Source of the DNA: Opitutus sp. GAS368
GTDB taxonomy: Bacteria > Verrucomicrobiota > Verrucomicrobiia > Opitutales > Opitutaceae
Assembly (NCBI GenBank): GCA_945903545.1
Contig: CAMDOO010000019.1
Location: 1-44,013, forward strand
Direction of reading: 5' to 3'
Length of the DNA stretch: 44,013 nt
Both the position numbers and the translations under genes were made by a program. The notes beneath the pieces are model-generated. The model did not search any database. It saw nothing but the letters and a program-made list of their open reading frames with translations, and had not been told where the DNA came from. Of the stretch, positions 24,285-33,861 are shown in pieces. Each line of letters starts with the position of its first letter. The stretch's first letter is position 1.

Positions 24285-25370
24285 ATGGTCCGGATCCACG
24301 CCTTCCTCATCCTGGCCCTGCTGGCGGTCGCGGCCCGCGCCGTTGCCGCCGCGGCACCGGGCCGCGTGGGCTGGGCGGACGTCAACCGCCAGCCGGCGGC
24401 GTGGTATGCGATGCCGGAAGCGCAGGTGATCGCGGACAGCATCGTGCAGTACCAGACACCGTCCGGTGGCTGGCCGAAGAACCGCGACATGACCCAGCCG
24501 CCCGACGCGGCCTTCCTCGCCGACCCCGAGGTGGACCACCGGGCGGCTAATATCGACAACGGTGCCACCACGATCCAACTCGCCTTCCTCGGCCGGGTGA
24601 TCACGTCGACCGATACCACGCGCTACGGCCCGGCCTTCGCCAAGGGCTTCGATTACCTGCTCGCCGCGCAGTACCCGAGCGGGGGATGGCCGCAGTATTA
24701 TCCGGCGCGCGCGGGCTACTACACGCACATCACATTTAACGACGACGCCATGGTCCGCGCGATGACGGTGCTCCGGGATGCGGCCGACGGGAAGGAACCG
24801 TACGCCTTCGTCGACGCCGCGCGCCGCACGAAGGCCCGGGCGGCGCTCGACCGGGCGGTCGCCTGCATCCTGCGCTGCCAGGTGACCGTTGCCGGCGTGA
24901 AGACCGCTTGGTGCGCGCAGCACGACGAGGTCACGTTCGCTCCCGCCAAGGCCCGCGCCTATGAGCATCCCTCGCTTTCCGGTAACGAGAGCGTGGGTCT
25001 CACGCGTTACCTCATGAGCATCGACCGCCCTGGTCCCGAGGTCATTGCCGCGGTCACCGCGGCCGTGGCTTGGATGGAGAAAACCCGGCTGACCGGTTTC
25101 CGCTACGAGGAGGTGCCCGATGCCACGGTCCCGGGCGGGAAGAACCGCGTGGTGATTCCCGATCCCGCCGGCGGGCCGCTCTGGGCGCGCTTCTACGAGC
25201 CCGGCACCAACCGCCCGATCTTCTCGGGGCGCGATTCGATCATCCGCTACGCCGTGTCGGAGATCGAGCCGGAGCGCCGCAATGGCTACTCTTGGTATGG
25301 CACCTGGCCGCGCCAGCTCCTCGAGAAGGAGTATCCCGCCTGGAAACAGCAATGGGCCCCGGCGCGCTGA
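24285..25370 (+). CDS. Pectate lyase, PL10 family
   Basis: This 361-aa secreted protein has a signal peptide (AFLILALLAVAARAVAAA) and the blocks of family PL10: TPSGGWPKNRDM, NIDNGATTIQLAFLGRV, YPSGGWPQYYPAR, YTHITFNDDAMVRAM, TAWCAQHDEVTFAPAKARAYE and PSLSGNESVGLTRYLM, then LWARFYEPGTNRPIFSGRD. The (alpha/alpha) toroid enzymes of this family cleave polygalacturonate by calcium-assisted beta-elimination, leaving unsaturated ends for GH105 and then KduI/KduD. The conserved Asp and Arg segments are all present. A start at 24285 keeps the signal peptide in frame, 3 bp after the transporter stop. Confidence 0.94.
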   Translation: MVRIHAFLILALLAVAARAVAAAAPGRVGWADVNRQPAAWYAMPEAQVIADSIVQYQTPSGGWPKNRDMTQPPDAAFLADPEVDHRAANIDNGATTIQLAFLGRVITSTDTTRYGPAFAKGFDYLLAAQYPSGGWPQYYPARAGYYTHITFNDDAMVRAMTVLRDAADGKEPYAFVDAARRTKARAALDRAVACILRCQVTVAGVKTAWCAQHDEVTFAPAKARAYEHPSLSGNESVGLTRYLMSIDRPGPEVIAAVTAAVAWMEKTRLTGFRYEEVPDATVPGGKNRVVIPDPAGGPLWARFYEPGTNRPIFSGRDSIIRYAVSEIEPERRNGYSWYGTWPRQLLEKEYPAWKQQWAPAR

Positions 25371-25437
25371 CCGGCACCCGCGCTGAATAAAAACGATTTC
25401 CCCTTGGTTCCCCCGGACCACTGACCAACCTTTCACC

Positions 25438-26214
25438 ATGGATTATCTCGAATCACTTTTTGGCCTCAAGGGCCGCGTCGCTGTCGTCACCGGCGGCACC
25501 GGCGAGCTGTGCGGCGCCATGGCCGAGGGTATGGCCGGCGCGGGCGCCGAGGTCGTGCTCGTCGGTCGCGACAAGGACAAGGCGGCCGTGCGCCTGGAGC
25601 GCATCGCCAAGGCCGGCGGCAAGGCCTGGTTCCACGCGGCCGAGGCCTCGAGCAAGGTCGAGCTGGAGCGGCTGCGCGATGCCGTCGTCGCCCGCTCCGG
25701 CCGAATCGACATCGTCGTGAACGGCGCCGGGGTGAACTCGCCCACGCCGTTTTTCGACATTACCGAGGAGGAGTTCGAGCGCATCGTCCGCGTGAACTTC
25801 AAGGGCGTCTTCCTCGGGTGCCAGGTCTTCGGCAAGTACCTCGTTGAGCGCGGGCAGGGCGGCTCGATCATCAACCTCGGCTCGATGGCGGCCCTGACCC
25901 CGCTCTCGCGCGTCTTCACCTACTCGGCGACGAAGGCCGCGGTGCACAACCTCTCGCTCAACCTCGCGCGCGAGTGGGCTCCGGCCAAGGTGCGTGTCAA
26001 TGTCCTCGTGCCCGGCTTTTTCCCCGCGGCGCAGAACCGCGCGGTGCTCACGCCGGAGCGCGTGGCCAGCATCATGGGCCACACCCCGATGAAACGCTTC
26101 GGCGAGCCCGCCGAGCTGATCGGCGCGACCCTCTTGCTCGCGGGTGGCGCGGGTTCCTTCATCACCGGGGCGGAGCTCGTCGTCGACGGCGGCTATCACG
26201 CCATGAGCATTTGA
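25438..26214 (+). CDS. SDR-family reductase, probable fructuronate reductase (mannonate oxidoreductase)
   Basis: This 258-aa classical SDR has [19 protein letters not shown] (the cofactor loop, with TGELC in place of the common SxGIG), [48 protein letters not shown] with the Ser-Tyr-Lys triad, and a C-terminal [18 protein letters not shown]. The segment [18 protein letters not shown] is typical of SDRs annotated as D-mannonate oxidoreductases. The next gene (5 bp away) encodes a UxaE-like epimerase that would make fructuronate, so reduction of fructuronate to mannonate is the most coherent role. It would replace the long-chain UxuB of enterobacteria. A gluconate-5-dehydrogenase-like activity is the alternative. 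Confidence 0.78.
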   Translation: MDYLESLFGLKGRVAVVTGGTGELCGAMAEGMAGAGAEVVLVGRDKDKAAVRLERIAKAGGKAWFHAAEASSKVELERLRDAVVARSGRIDIVVNGAGVNSPTPFFDITEEEFERIVRVNFKGVFLGCQVFGKYLVERGQGGSIINLGSMAALTPLSRVFTYSATKAAVHNLSLNLAREWAPAKVRVNVLVPGFFPAAQNRAVLTPERVASIMGHTPMKRFGEPAELIGATLLLAGGAGSFITGAELVVDGGYHAMSI

Positions 26215-26219
26215 TCGCC

Positions 26220-28055
26220 GTGGAACGAGCCATCAACGCGTTCCTCCTCCGGCACGACTTGCGCATCGCGCGGAACCCGTGCGTGAGCGCGGACTTCTGC
26301 CTCGACTGGCCGGAGCAGCGCACACGCCTCGACCGGCTCCATGTCTGGCCCAAGAGCGGCTTTCGGACCGAGGCCGGCGGCTGGATGCTGGCGGAGGATC
26401 TGGCCTCGGGCGACTGTGTCTGGCTGCTCGACGCCAGCGGCCTCGAGGCCGGCCAGACGCTCTCGCACGGTGTGGTCCGCATGGCCGGAGGCTGGGGTTT
26501 CCCCGCGACGTGGGAAAACCTGCTCCGTCTGAAGAACCTTATCCAGGAGCACGACCCCGAGAGCACGATCTTCCCGACGGCCGGCGGCAACCTTGGCCGC
26601 AGTACGCTGGGTGTCGGCGCGCGCTTCACCACGCTGCACTGGCCGGCGGTGGAGTGGGCGATGAGTGCGCTCGAGCTCGGTGTGACCGCGAACCAGAACA
26701 GCATACCGCGCGAGCTGGTGTACGACACCGACGTGATGCTGGCCGGCAAGCTCGACCGCGTGCCGTTTCCCTTCATCGGTACGAGCGTGCCGGAGGGCCA
26801 CCAGGGCCAGAGCGTCGAGGGCATGAGCCACGGCAGCGTGCTGTCGAAGGTCCGGACCGGCTTCCACCGGCGGCGCATCGCCTGGAGCTTCAATGCCGAC
26901 CACCAGCCGATCGGCGGGGCGTTTGATGTGCGCGAGGACGATCTCGTCCGCGGCTGTCTGCTCGCCAGCTACATCACCTTCGACCTTTCGCCCGAACTCG
27001 CGCTCAACCGCCCCGCGGCGGCCGCGGACCTCGATGCCGCGATCGTGGCGAAGGTCCGGGCGCGCGTGACCGCAGCCGGTTTCCCGGCCAAGGATGCCGA
27101 GTTCGATGCGCTCCTGCGCTCGGTCTGGCCGGCGATGATCAAGATGCAGCGCCGCGATGCGAAGTACCGGGCCGCCCGGGCGGCGGCCTTCACCACCGAG
27201 CTCGGCCGGACCTCCCTGCGCGAACTTTCGATCGACGAGCTGCCGGGCCTCACGACCCAGGCCACGACGGCCGTCATGCTCGCGCTGGCCGAGGAGCTGG
27301 GCATGCCGGTTAACTTCGTCGCCCCCGCCTTCGGCTTCCAGAAGAACACGCCGTACCCCGACAACGCCGCGCTGCGCACGCTGATCGACGCGCAGTGGGC
27401 GGTCTGCCGCGCGTTCGGCGCCAGCCTCGGCTTCCACTCGGGCTCGGGCAAGTCGGCCGAGAATTACCGCGTGATGGGGGAGGTCACGGGCGGCCGCCTC
27501 GAGATCAAGACCAGCGGCCGATACACCTACGAGATGGGTGTCGCCTTGGCCCGCGCGAAGGACAAGCGCGACCAGGCGCTGTGGGGCGATTGGTACCGTT
27601 TCACCATCGAGATGGCCGTGGCCGGCGCGTTCGCGGCCGACGCCACCGAACAGACCATGGCTCGCCGCTTCATCACCACGGCGCTGGAGTCCGTCGGCAA
27701 ATCGCTCGACGTGTTTGCGTCCGCCGACACCTGCCGCGCGGCGCTCGACGCCCTGCCGCCGTCGCCGGACCACATGTTTTTCTTCGAGTACAATTTCCTC
27801 TACGTGCTCGCGGCCGGTGGGCGCGCCGACAAGGCGGCCCTCGGCGACCATACGCCCGACGGCTACCGGCAACGCGAACGCTTCTACGCGATCAGCCCCG
27901 AGACCCGCTTGCTCTACTCCCGCGGCGTGGCCGCCTACCTGGTCTTCCTCGCCGAGCAAACTGGCCTCGTGCCCGCGCCGCGTTGCGCGGCGGCCAGCAA
28001 GCTGCTGGCGAGGTATGAGACGCTTGAGGCCATGATCAACGACATCAGCCGGTAG
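26220..28055 (+). CDS. uxaE: Tagaturonate epimerase family protein (UxaE-like)
   Basis: This protein of about 611 aa matches, from memory of the family, the tagaturonate epimerase (UxaE) group, which converts D-tagaturonate to D-fructuronate. Notable conserved-looking segments are HPESTIFPTAGGN-like EHDPESTIFPTAGGN, MPVNFVAPAFGFQKNTPYPD, LGFHSGSGKSAENYRVMGE (glycine/serine-rich, possibly sugar or phosphate binding) and LEIKTSGRYTYEMGVAL. There is no ATG near the required start; a GTG at 26220 (VERAINAFLLRHDLR) follows the SDR stop by 5 bp. An in-frame TTG at 26211 overlaps that stop and is the alternative. It is longer than the Thermotoga enzyme. Its place between a reductase and uxaC supports the call. 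Confidence 0.75.
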   Translation: MERAINAFLLRHDLRIARNPCVSADFCLDWPEQRTRLDRLHVWPKSGFRTEAGGWMLAEDLASGDCVWLLDASGLEAGQTLSHGVVRMAGGWGFPATWENLLRLKNLIQEHDPESTIFPTAGGNLGRSTLGVGARFTTLHWPAVEWAMSALELGVTANQNSIPRELVYDTDVMLAGKLDRVPFPFIGTSVPEGHQGQSVEGMSHGSVLSKVRTGFHRRRIAWSFNADHQPIGGAFDVREDDLVRGCLLASYITFDLSPELALNRPAAAADLDAAIVAKVRARVTAAGFPAKDAEFDALLRSVWPAMIKMQRRDAKYRAARAAAFTTELGRTSLRELSIDELPGLTTQATTAVMLALAEELGMPVNFVAPAFGFQKNTPYPDNAALRTLIDAQWAVCRAFGASLGFHSGSGKSAENYRVMGEVTGGRLEIKTSGRYTYEMGVALARAKDKRDQALWGDWYRFTIEMAVAGAFAADATEQTMARRFITTALESVGKSLDVFASADTCRAALDALPPSPDHMFFFEYNFLYVLAAGGRADKAALGDHTPDGYRQRERFYAISPETRLLYSRGVAAYLVFLAEQTGLVPAPRCAAASKLLARYETLEAMINDISR

Positions 28056-28066
28056 CGCTCCTCCTC

Positions 28067-28088
28067 TTTCACTTTCACTCTCACTTTC
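28067..28088. repeat. TTTCAC hexamer array before uxaC
   Basis: TTTCACTTTCACTCTCACTT is a 6-bp-period array of about three and a half units. It ends two bases before the uxaC start codon and fills most of the 35-bp gap after the uxaE-like stop. Copy-number change here would alter the uxaC leader. Confidence 0.7.
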
Positions 28089-28090
28089 TG

Positions 28091-29512
28091 ATGCCCCCGT
28101 TCATCCACGACAATTTTCTGCTCCATACCGCGGCCGCGCGGGATCTCTACCACGGCTTCGCCGCGGGTGAGCCGATCTACGACTACCACTGCCACCTGCC
28201 GCCGGCGCTGATCGCGGACAACCACCGCTTCGGCGACCTCTTCGAGATCTGGCTGGGCGGCGACCACTACAAGTGGCGGGCGATGCGGACCAACGGCGTG
28301 GCCGAGCGCCTGTGCACGGGCGACGCGAGCCCGCGGGAGAAGTTCAACGCCTGGTGCGCGACCGTGCCGCAGACCCTGCGCAATCCGCTCTACCACTGGT
28401 CGCACCTCGAGCTGAAGCGCTACTTTGGAATCGACCTCGCAATCGGGCCTTCGACGGCCGACGCCATCTGGCATCAGGCGGGGGAGCGGCTTTCGAGCCT
28501 GCGCGTGCACGACATCCTTGCCGCCAACCGCGTGGCCGTGATCTGCACGACCGACGACCCGGCCGATTCGCTGGAGACGCACCAGCGCATTCGGAAGTCG
28601 GGCATCAAGACGCGCGTTTACCCGACGTTCCGCCCGGACAAGGCGATGGCGGTGGGCGACGCGGCGGGATTCAACGCCTGGCTCGCCCGCCTCGGGTCCG
28701 CGGCCGGTATGACGATCCGTAGCATTGACGACCTGCTGGCGGCCCTGAAGAAGCGCCACGACGACTTCCATGCCATCGGCTGCCGCTTGTCGGACCACGG
28801 CCTGGAGTCCGCGCTGAGCGAGCCCTGCACGCCGGGACAGGCCGCGGCCATTTTTGACGCGGTGCGCGCCGGCCGGAATGCGACCGCCGCCGAGACGACG
28901 CTCTTCGGTTCCTTCCTCATGCTGGAGTTCGGCCGGTGGGACGCCCGCCGGGGCTGGACCAAGCAACTCCATCTTGGCGCGATGCGGAACAACAACAGCC
29001 GCCTGCTGCGCACGCTGGGACCCGACACCGGCTTCGACTCGATCGGCGACTTCCCGCAGGCCCGGGCGCTGGGGCGCTACCTCGACGCGCTCGATGCGAC
29101 GGGCGAGCTGCCTAAGACCGTCCTCTACAATCTCAACCCAGCCGACAACTACGCCTTCGCGACGATGCTCGGGAACTTCCAGGACGGCAGCATCGCGGGG
29201 AAAATCCAACTTGGCAGCGGCTGGTGGTTCCTCGACCAGAAGGAGGCGATGGAGTGGCAGCTCAACGCGCTCTCCAACCTCGGGCTCCTCAGCCGCTTCG
29301 TCGGCATGCTCACCGACTCGCGCAGCTTCCTCAGCTACACCCGCCACGAGTACTTCCGACGCATCCTCTGCAACCTCCTCGGCGCCGAGATGGAGCGAGG
29401 CGAGATCCCGAACGACCGCGAGCTCGTTGGTGGCATGGTACGGAACATCTGTTTTGCCAATGCGCGGGAGTACTTCGGGCTGGAGCTCGATCCGACGTTT
29501 GGCCGGAGTTGA
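28091..29512 (+). CDS. uxaC: Glucuronate/galacturonate isomerase (UxaC)
   Basis: This 473-aa member of the amidohydrolase superfamily isomerises D-galacturonate to D-tagaturonate and D-glucuronate to D-fructuronate. The metal-binding start IYDYHCHLPPALIADN (H-x-H) is clear, followed by LWLGGDHYKW-like IWLGGDHYKWRAMRTNGV, NPLYHWSHLELKRYFGI, VICTTDDPADSLETH and, near the end, SRFVGMLTDSRSFLSYTRHEYFRRILCNLLG. Length and motif order match the family closely. It is the last gene of the plus arm and feeds the UxaE-like epimerase upstream. The convergent ychF gene follows after 77 bp that contain only weak inverted repeats (GGGCGGA/TCCGCCC at 29523-29583). Confidence 0.96.
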   Translation: MPPFIHDNFLLHTAAARDLYHGFAAGEPIYDYHCHLPPALIADNHRFGDLFEIWLGGDHYKWRAMRTNGVAERLCTGDASPREKFNAWCATVPQTLRNPLYHWSHLELKRYFGIDLAIGPSTADAIWHQAGERLSSLRVHDILAANRVAVICTTDDPADSLETHQRIRKSGIKTRVYPTFRPDKAMAVGDAAGFNAWLARLGSAAGMTIRSIDDLLAALKKRHDDFHAIGCRLSDHGLESALSEPCTPGQAAAIFDAVRAGRNATAAETTLFGSFLMLEFGRWDARRGWTKQLHLGAMRNNNSRLLRTLGPDTGFDSIGDFPQARALGRYLDALDATGELPKTVLYNLNPADNYAFATMLGNFQDGSIAGKIQLGSGWWFLDQKEAMEWQLNALSNLGLLSRFVGMLTDSRSFLSYTRHEYFRRILCNLLGAEMERGEIPNDRELVGGMVRNICFANAREYFGLELDPTFGRS

Positions 29513-29589
29513 GTCAGGGGTCGGGCGGATAGGGCATGCCCGCCGGGATTAAGATCATCACGGCTGACTGACCGAGTCCGCCCAACCGC

Positions 29590-30696
<1,107 letters not shown>

Positions 30697-30740
30697 GAGA
30701 GAGAACAGGGAGGAGTCGGAGGGGGGGAAGGTCCAGATTG

Positions 30741-30885
30741 TTTTTGCCACAGAGACGCAGAGACACAGAGTCCGGATAAGAGGTTTTTTCAGTCCGGCTT
30801 AGGAAGCCCCAAGCATCGGAACTCGGTGGCTCGGTGCTTCTGCGGCAGAAATCCTGTTTGATCCGTGAAATCCGTGGTTAAAACG
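30741..30885. repeat. CAGAGACA (8-bp) and ATCCGTGAA (9-bp) short-period repeats
   Basis: TTTTTGCCACAGAGACGCAG opens an array with CAGAG at 30750, 30758 and 30766, exactly 8 bp apart. At 30861-30878, ATCCGTGAA is followed by ATCCGTGGT, a 9-bp step. Both lie in the 275-bp divergent spacer between ychF and rpoZ, where no other gene or RNA is apparent. Confidence 0.75.
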
Positions 30886-30971
30886 GCCCGGATTCCGGCT
30901 AAAATCAGCCCTTGACCGAGGAAAATCATGGCATATCCCTGACGCCTTTCTTAGCAGCCAAACCACCCGCC

Positions 30972-31172
30972 ATGAGAGACGACTACATCAAGGAAGCCCA
31001 GAAGGTCATTCCCGATCCCAACGTGCTGATCAACGTGGTCTCGCGCCGCGTCAAGCAGCTCCGCCGCGGCAACCGCGCGCTGGTCGAGTCGCTCGAGAAG
31101 CTGTCCGCCGAGGACCTCGCCCTGCGCGAGATCATCGAGGGCAAGATCAGCTACGACCTGAGCGAGGTCTGA
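30972..31172 (+). CDS. rpoZ: DNA-directed RNA polymerase omega subunit (RpoZ)
   Basis: This 66-aa protein fits the small omega subunit, which helps fold and retain beta-prime in RNA polymerase. It has INVVSRRVKQLRRGNRALVE, matching the conserved core (xLVxxxARRxRQLxxGxxPLV) and ends AEDLALREIIEGKISYD, the common AxxEIxEGKI segment. The ATG at 30972 is chosen over a longer open frame from 30912, whose extra residues come from non-coding-looking DNA. The gene is divergent from ychF and followed by smpB, 238 bp downstream. It is short for omega (usually 70-110 aa) but retains the conserved region. Confidence 0.9.
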   Translation: MRDDYIKEAQKVIPDPNVLINVVSRRVKQLRRGNRALVESLEKLSAEDLALREIIEGKISYDLSEV

Positions 31173-31175
31173 GTT

Positions 31176-31200
31176 CCGGGGCCGCCACGCGGCGGCCCGG
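31176..31200 (+). terminator. Possible terminator hairpin after rpoZ
   Basis: CCGGGGCCGCC pairs with GGCGGCCCGG across ACGC, with one bulged G. It begins 4 bp past the rpoZ stop. The absence of a T-run makes factor-independent termination uncertain. Confidence 0.45.
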
Positions 31201-31249
31201 TCCAGTGTCGGCTGGCTCCGTGGGGTCCTCCCGGGATGGGACGTTTTCG

Positions 31250-31301
31250 CTGTAGCTGGCCTCGGTGAGGCCGGCCCCGGGGTCACCGACCCCGGCTACA
31301 G
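31250..31301. repeat. Two-hairpin CTGTAGC palindromic repeat, copy 1
   Basis: The element opens CTGTAGC and closes GCTACAG. Inside are two hairpins in tandem: GGCCTC-GGT-GAGGCC, then CGGGGTC-ACC-GACCCCG. The whole 52 bp can fold as a three-way junction on either strand. A related 81-bp copy lies at 38583-38663. It sits between rpoZ and smpB. Confidence 0.85.
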
Positions 31302-31322
31302 ATGGAATGCCTGGCTAAAACC

Positions 31323-31370
31323 TGCCACTGATCCCTTTCTCCGTGTCATCCGTCGAATCCCTGTCAGATT
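31323..31370. repeat. Short-period CCGTGTCATCCGTCGAATCC repeat
   Basis: Read on the minus strand this is a GACGGATGACACGGAG-type quasi-periodic sequence, related to those at 5.9 and 30.86 kb. It lies 40-90 bp upstream of smpB. Confidence 0.55.
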
Positions 31371-31410
31371 CGGCCGGATCACAGCCCGCTGCGGGCAGTC
31401 CATTCACGTC

Positions 31411-31887
31411 ATGAGCACCGCCCACAAAGATGCCCCCCGGTTCACGGAGATCCGCAACGCCAAGGCGCTGCGCGACTACGCGATCGGCGAGCGCTTCGAG
31501 GCTGGCATCCAGCTGAAGGGCACCGAGGTGAAGTCGATCCGCGGCGGCCGGGCCCAGATCTCGGACGCGTTCGGCCGGATCGAAAAGGGCGAGGTCTGGC
31601 TGCACAACGCCCACATCGAGCAGTACGCCTTCGGCAACCTGAACAACCATGAGGCGCGCCGCATCCGCAAGCTGCTCCTGCATCAGCACCAGATCCGGAA
31701 GATTATCCAGGCGCTCGCCGCCGGCGGCAAGGCGCTGGTGCCGCTCCGGATGTACTTCAAGGGTGCCCTCGTGAAGGTCGAGGTCGGCCTCGGCACGGGC
31801 AAGAAGCTCTTCGACAAGCGCGACGACCTGAAGAAGCGGGTCGAGGAACGCGACCTTGCGAAGGTCCTCAAGGTCCGGCGGGGCTGA
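31411..31887 (+). CDS. smpB: SsrA-binding protein SmpB
   Basis: This 158-aa protein binds tmRNA and brings it to stalled ribosomes for trans-translation. It has NAKALRDYAIGERFEAGIQLKGTEVKSIRGGRAQISDAF (the oligonucleotide-binding core with the conserved GxExKSxR), the segment HNAHIEQYAFGNLNNHEARRIRKLLLH, and the basic C-terminal tail GTGKKLFDKRDDLKKRVEERD, which enters the decoding centre. The length is normal and the ATG at 31411 matches the family start. No tmRNA gene was recognised in the neighbouring DNA. The trpE gene is convergent, 38 bp downstream. Confidence 0.97.
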   Translation: MSTAHKDAPRFTEIRNAKALRDYAIGERFEAGIQLKGTEVKSIRGGRAQISDAFGRIEKGEVWLHNAHIEQYAFGNLNNHEARRIRKLLLHQHQIRKIIQALAAGGKALVPLRMYFKGALVKVEVGLGTGKKLFDKRDDLKKRVEERDLAKVLKVRRG

Positions 31888-31925
31888 ACGAGCCGCGGAT
31901 CGCTGCGGTCCGTGGGCCGGCGGGC

Positions 31926-33407
31926 CTAGAACTGCTCCGCCATCGCCACGGCCTTGAAGAGCGCGGAGGCCTTGCTGACGGTTTCCTGGTACTCGGAGGC
32001 GGGGACCGAGTCGGCGACGATGCCGGCCCCGGCCTGGATGTGGATCCTGCCGTCCTTGATCAGCGATGTGCGCAGCATGATGCAGGTGTCCATGTTGCCG
32101 TCGTATCCGAAGTAACCCAGGGCGCCGGCGTAGAACCCGCGCTGCACCGGCTCCTGCTCGGCGATGATCTGCATGGCGCGGATCTTGGGGGCGCCGCTGA
32201 CGGTGCCGGCAGGGAAGGTGGCGCGGAGCAGGTCGTAGGCGTTGTGCTGCGGGGAGATCTTCCCCTCGACCTGCGACACGATGTGCATCACGTGCGAGTA
32301 GCGCTCCACGACCATCTTTTCCGGCACGGTGATCGACCCGTAGGTGCAGACGCGACCGATGTCGTTGCGGGCGAGGTCGACGAGCATGAGGTGCTCGGCG
32401 AGTTCCTTCTCGTCGGCCAGCAATTCCTTCTCGAGCGCCAGGTCCTCGGCGGTGGTGGCGCCGCGCTTGCGTGTGCCGGCGATCGGGCGGATCTCGACCA
32501 GGCCGTCGGTCAGGCGCACGTGCACCTCGGGCGAGGCGCCGACGATGGCGAAGTCGCCCGCCTCGAGGATGAACATGTACGGCGACGGGTTCACCGTGCG
32601 GAGTGCGCGGTAGAGGTCGAGCGGGGCGCGGTCGAAGGGCTTGGAAAAGCGCTGCGAGGGCACGACCTGGATGATGTCGCCCGCACGGATGAATTCCTGG
32701 CAGGCGGTGACGGCGGCCTCGAACTTCGGCTGGGTGAAATTGCCGGGCGGCACGGTCAGCTTACCGATCTCGACCATGGGCGCGGGGGCGAGCTCGCGCG
32801 GGTGGCGGAGGATGGCGTAGAGCTCGCGGAGCTCGGCGACGGCAACATCGTAGGCGGCGCCCGCATTGCCCTGGATGTGGGCGTTGACGCAGAGGCGGAG
32901 GGTCTGCTTCGCGCGGTCGAAGATCAGGAGCGAGTCCGACAGCATGAAGTAGAGCAGGGGGAGCCCCAGCTCGTCCTTGGCGGCGGGCTTCACGGTCGGT
33001 TCGATGCGCGCGGCGTACTCGTAGCCGACAAAACCCACGGCGCCGCCGGTGAAGCGCGGCAGGCCGGGCAGGGTGACAGCGCGGTAGCCCTTCATCTCGG
33101 CCTCGATCAGCGTGAGCGGGTCGGCCGGGGAGGGGATGGTCTGCGCCGGCTGCCCGGTCGTGCGGATCTCGGTGGTCTTCGGCCCGCAGATGAAGACCTT
33201 GCGTGGCCGGCAGCCGATGAAGCTGTAGCGGGAGAGGTGTTCGCCGCCCTCGACCGACTCGAGTAGGTACGACGGGCCGGCCTCCTTGAGCTTGGCGTAG
33301 GCGGAGACGGGCGTCTCAAAGTCCGCCATCAGGTCGGCATAGACGGGAATGACGTTGCCTTGGTCGGCCAGGCCGAGGAATGCCTCGCGGGTCGGATGGA
33401 TGTTCAT
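31926..33407 (-). CDS. trpE: Anthranilate synthase component I (TrpE)
   Basis: This 493-aa enzyme converts chorismate and ammonia to anthranilate, the first step of tryptophan synthesis. The N-terminal regulatory segment SYLLESVEGGEHLSRYSFIG contains the LLES tryptophan-binding motif. The catalytic domain shows PSPYMFILEAGDFAIVGASPE, IRPIAGTRKRG, ELLADEKELAEHLMLVDLARND, FPAGTVSGAPKIRAM and YAGALGYFGYDGNMDTCIMLRT, all typical. The glutaminase partner TrpG is not adjacent, so it must be encoded elsewhere. The feedback motif suggests tryptophan inhibition. A CGTGAATC/GATTCACG palindrome lies directly before the start codon. Confidence 0.97.
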   Translation of the reverse strand: MNIHPTREAFLGLADQGNVIPVYADLMADFETPVSAYAKLKEAGPSYLLESVEGGEHLSRYSFIGCRPRKVFICGPKTTEIRTTGQPAQTIPSPADPLTLIEAEMKGYRAVTLPGLPRFTGGAVGFVGYEYAARIEPTVKPAAKDELGLPLLYFMLSDSLLIFDRAKQTLRLCVNAHIQGNAGAAYDVAVAELRELYAILRHPRELAPAPMVEIGKLTVPPGNFTQPKFEAAVTACQEFIRAGDIIQVVPSQRFSKPFDRAPLDLYRALRTVNPSPYMFILEAGDFAIVGASPEVHVRLTDGLVEIRPIAGTRKRGATTAEDLALEKELLADEKELAEHLMLVDLARNDIGRVCTYGSITVPEKMVVERYSHVMHIVSQVEGKISPQHNAYDLLRATFPAGTVSGAPKIRAMQIIAEQEPVQRGFYAGALGYFGYDGNMDTCIMLRTSLIKDGRIHIQAGAGIVADSVPASEYQETVSKASALFKAVAMAEQF

Positions 33408-33417
33408 CGGCGCAGAT

Positions 33418-33437
33418 CGTGAATCGGATGATTCACG
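33418..33437. promoter_or_regulatory. Perfect palindrome at the trpE start
   Basis: CGTGAATC (33418-33425) and GATTCACG (33430-33437) flank a 4-base spacer, 10 bp before the trpE ATG at 33407. It could be an operator or a leader hairpin masking initiation. No leader peptide with tandem Trp codons was found nearby. Confidence 0.45.
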
Positions 33438-33861
33438 CGGTTGCCCGGTCGGAGGGCAAGCCCGCCGTCATCCCCCGGCAGGTGGAGGATCGGAGGGTTG
33501 GGATCTCCGAGTGTCCGGTCCTCGGGTCTTTCGGGCCTATGGGATCCCAGCGCGTTCCGATCGTCCGCTGTCTCCATGGCAGCATACACATGCCAGAGCA
33601 GGGAATGAATGATCCCGGAACGCTCCGGATCCGCCTCTGGAACCACGCTCTGGCTGTGGGATTCTGCCTCGATCCTTCACGGTGCGGCGGACGGGACGCC
33701 ACCCGCAGTTTCGAATGGGAACACAAAAAAGAGGGGGAGGGACCCCGGAGTGTCGGCGTCGATTTTGGGGCCCCGCCAGTTCAGCCTCGAGCGATACGGA
33801 TCACAAAGGATCAATCTACGGCAATTGCCATCGTTGGGGGCCGAAAGCGTTGATTGTGTAA
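33438..33861. other. Spacer without recognised gene (trpE-orphan ORF)
   Basis: This 424-bp stretch contains small open frames but none with a convincing domain, start or composition. I see no tRNA, no tmRNA ends and no repeat family shared with the rest of the window. Base composition drops toward the right end. Confidence 0.5.

Noticed and set aside
31173-31410. A tmRNA gene beside smpB
   Set aside because: No Ala-tRNA-like ends or tag-peptide frame were found; the spacer is explained by hairpin repeats.
33438-33861. A tRNA gene suggested by TTTCGAATGGG near 33710
   Set aside because: No matching acceptor, D or anticodon arms could be built around it.
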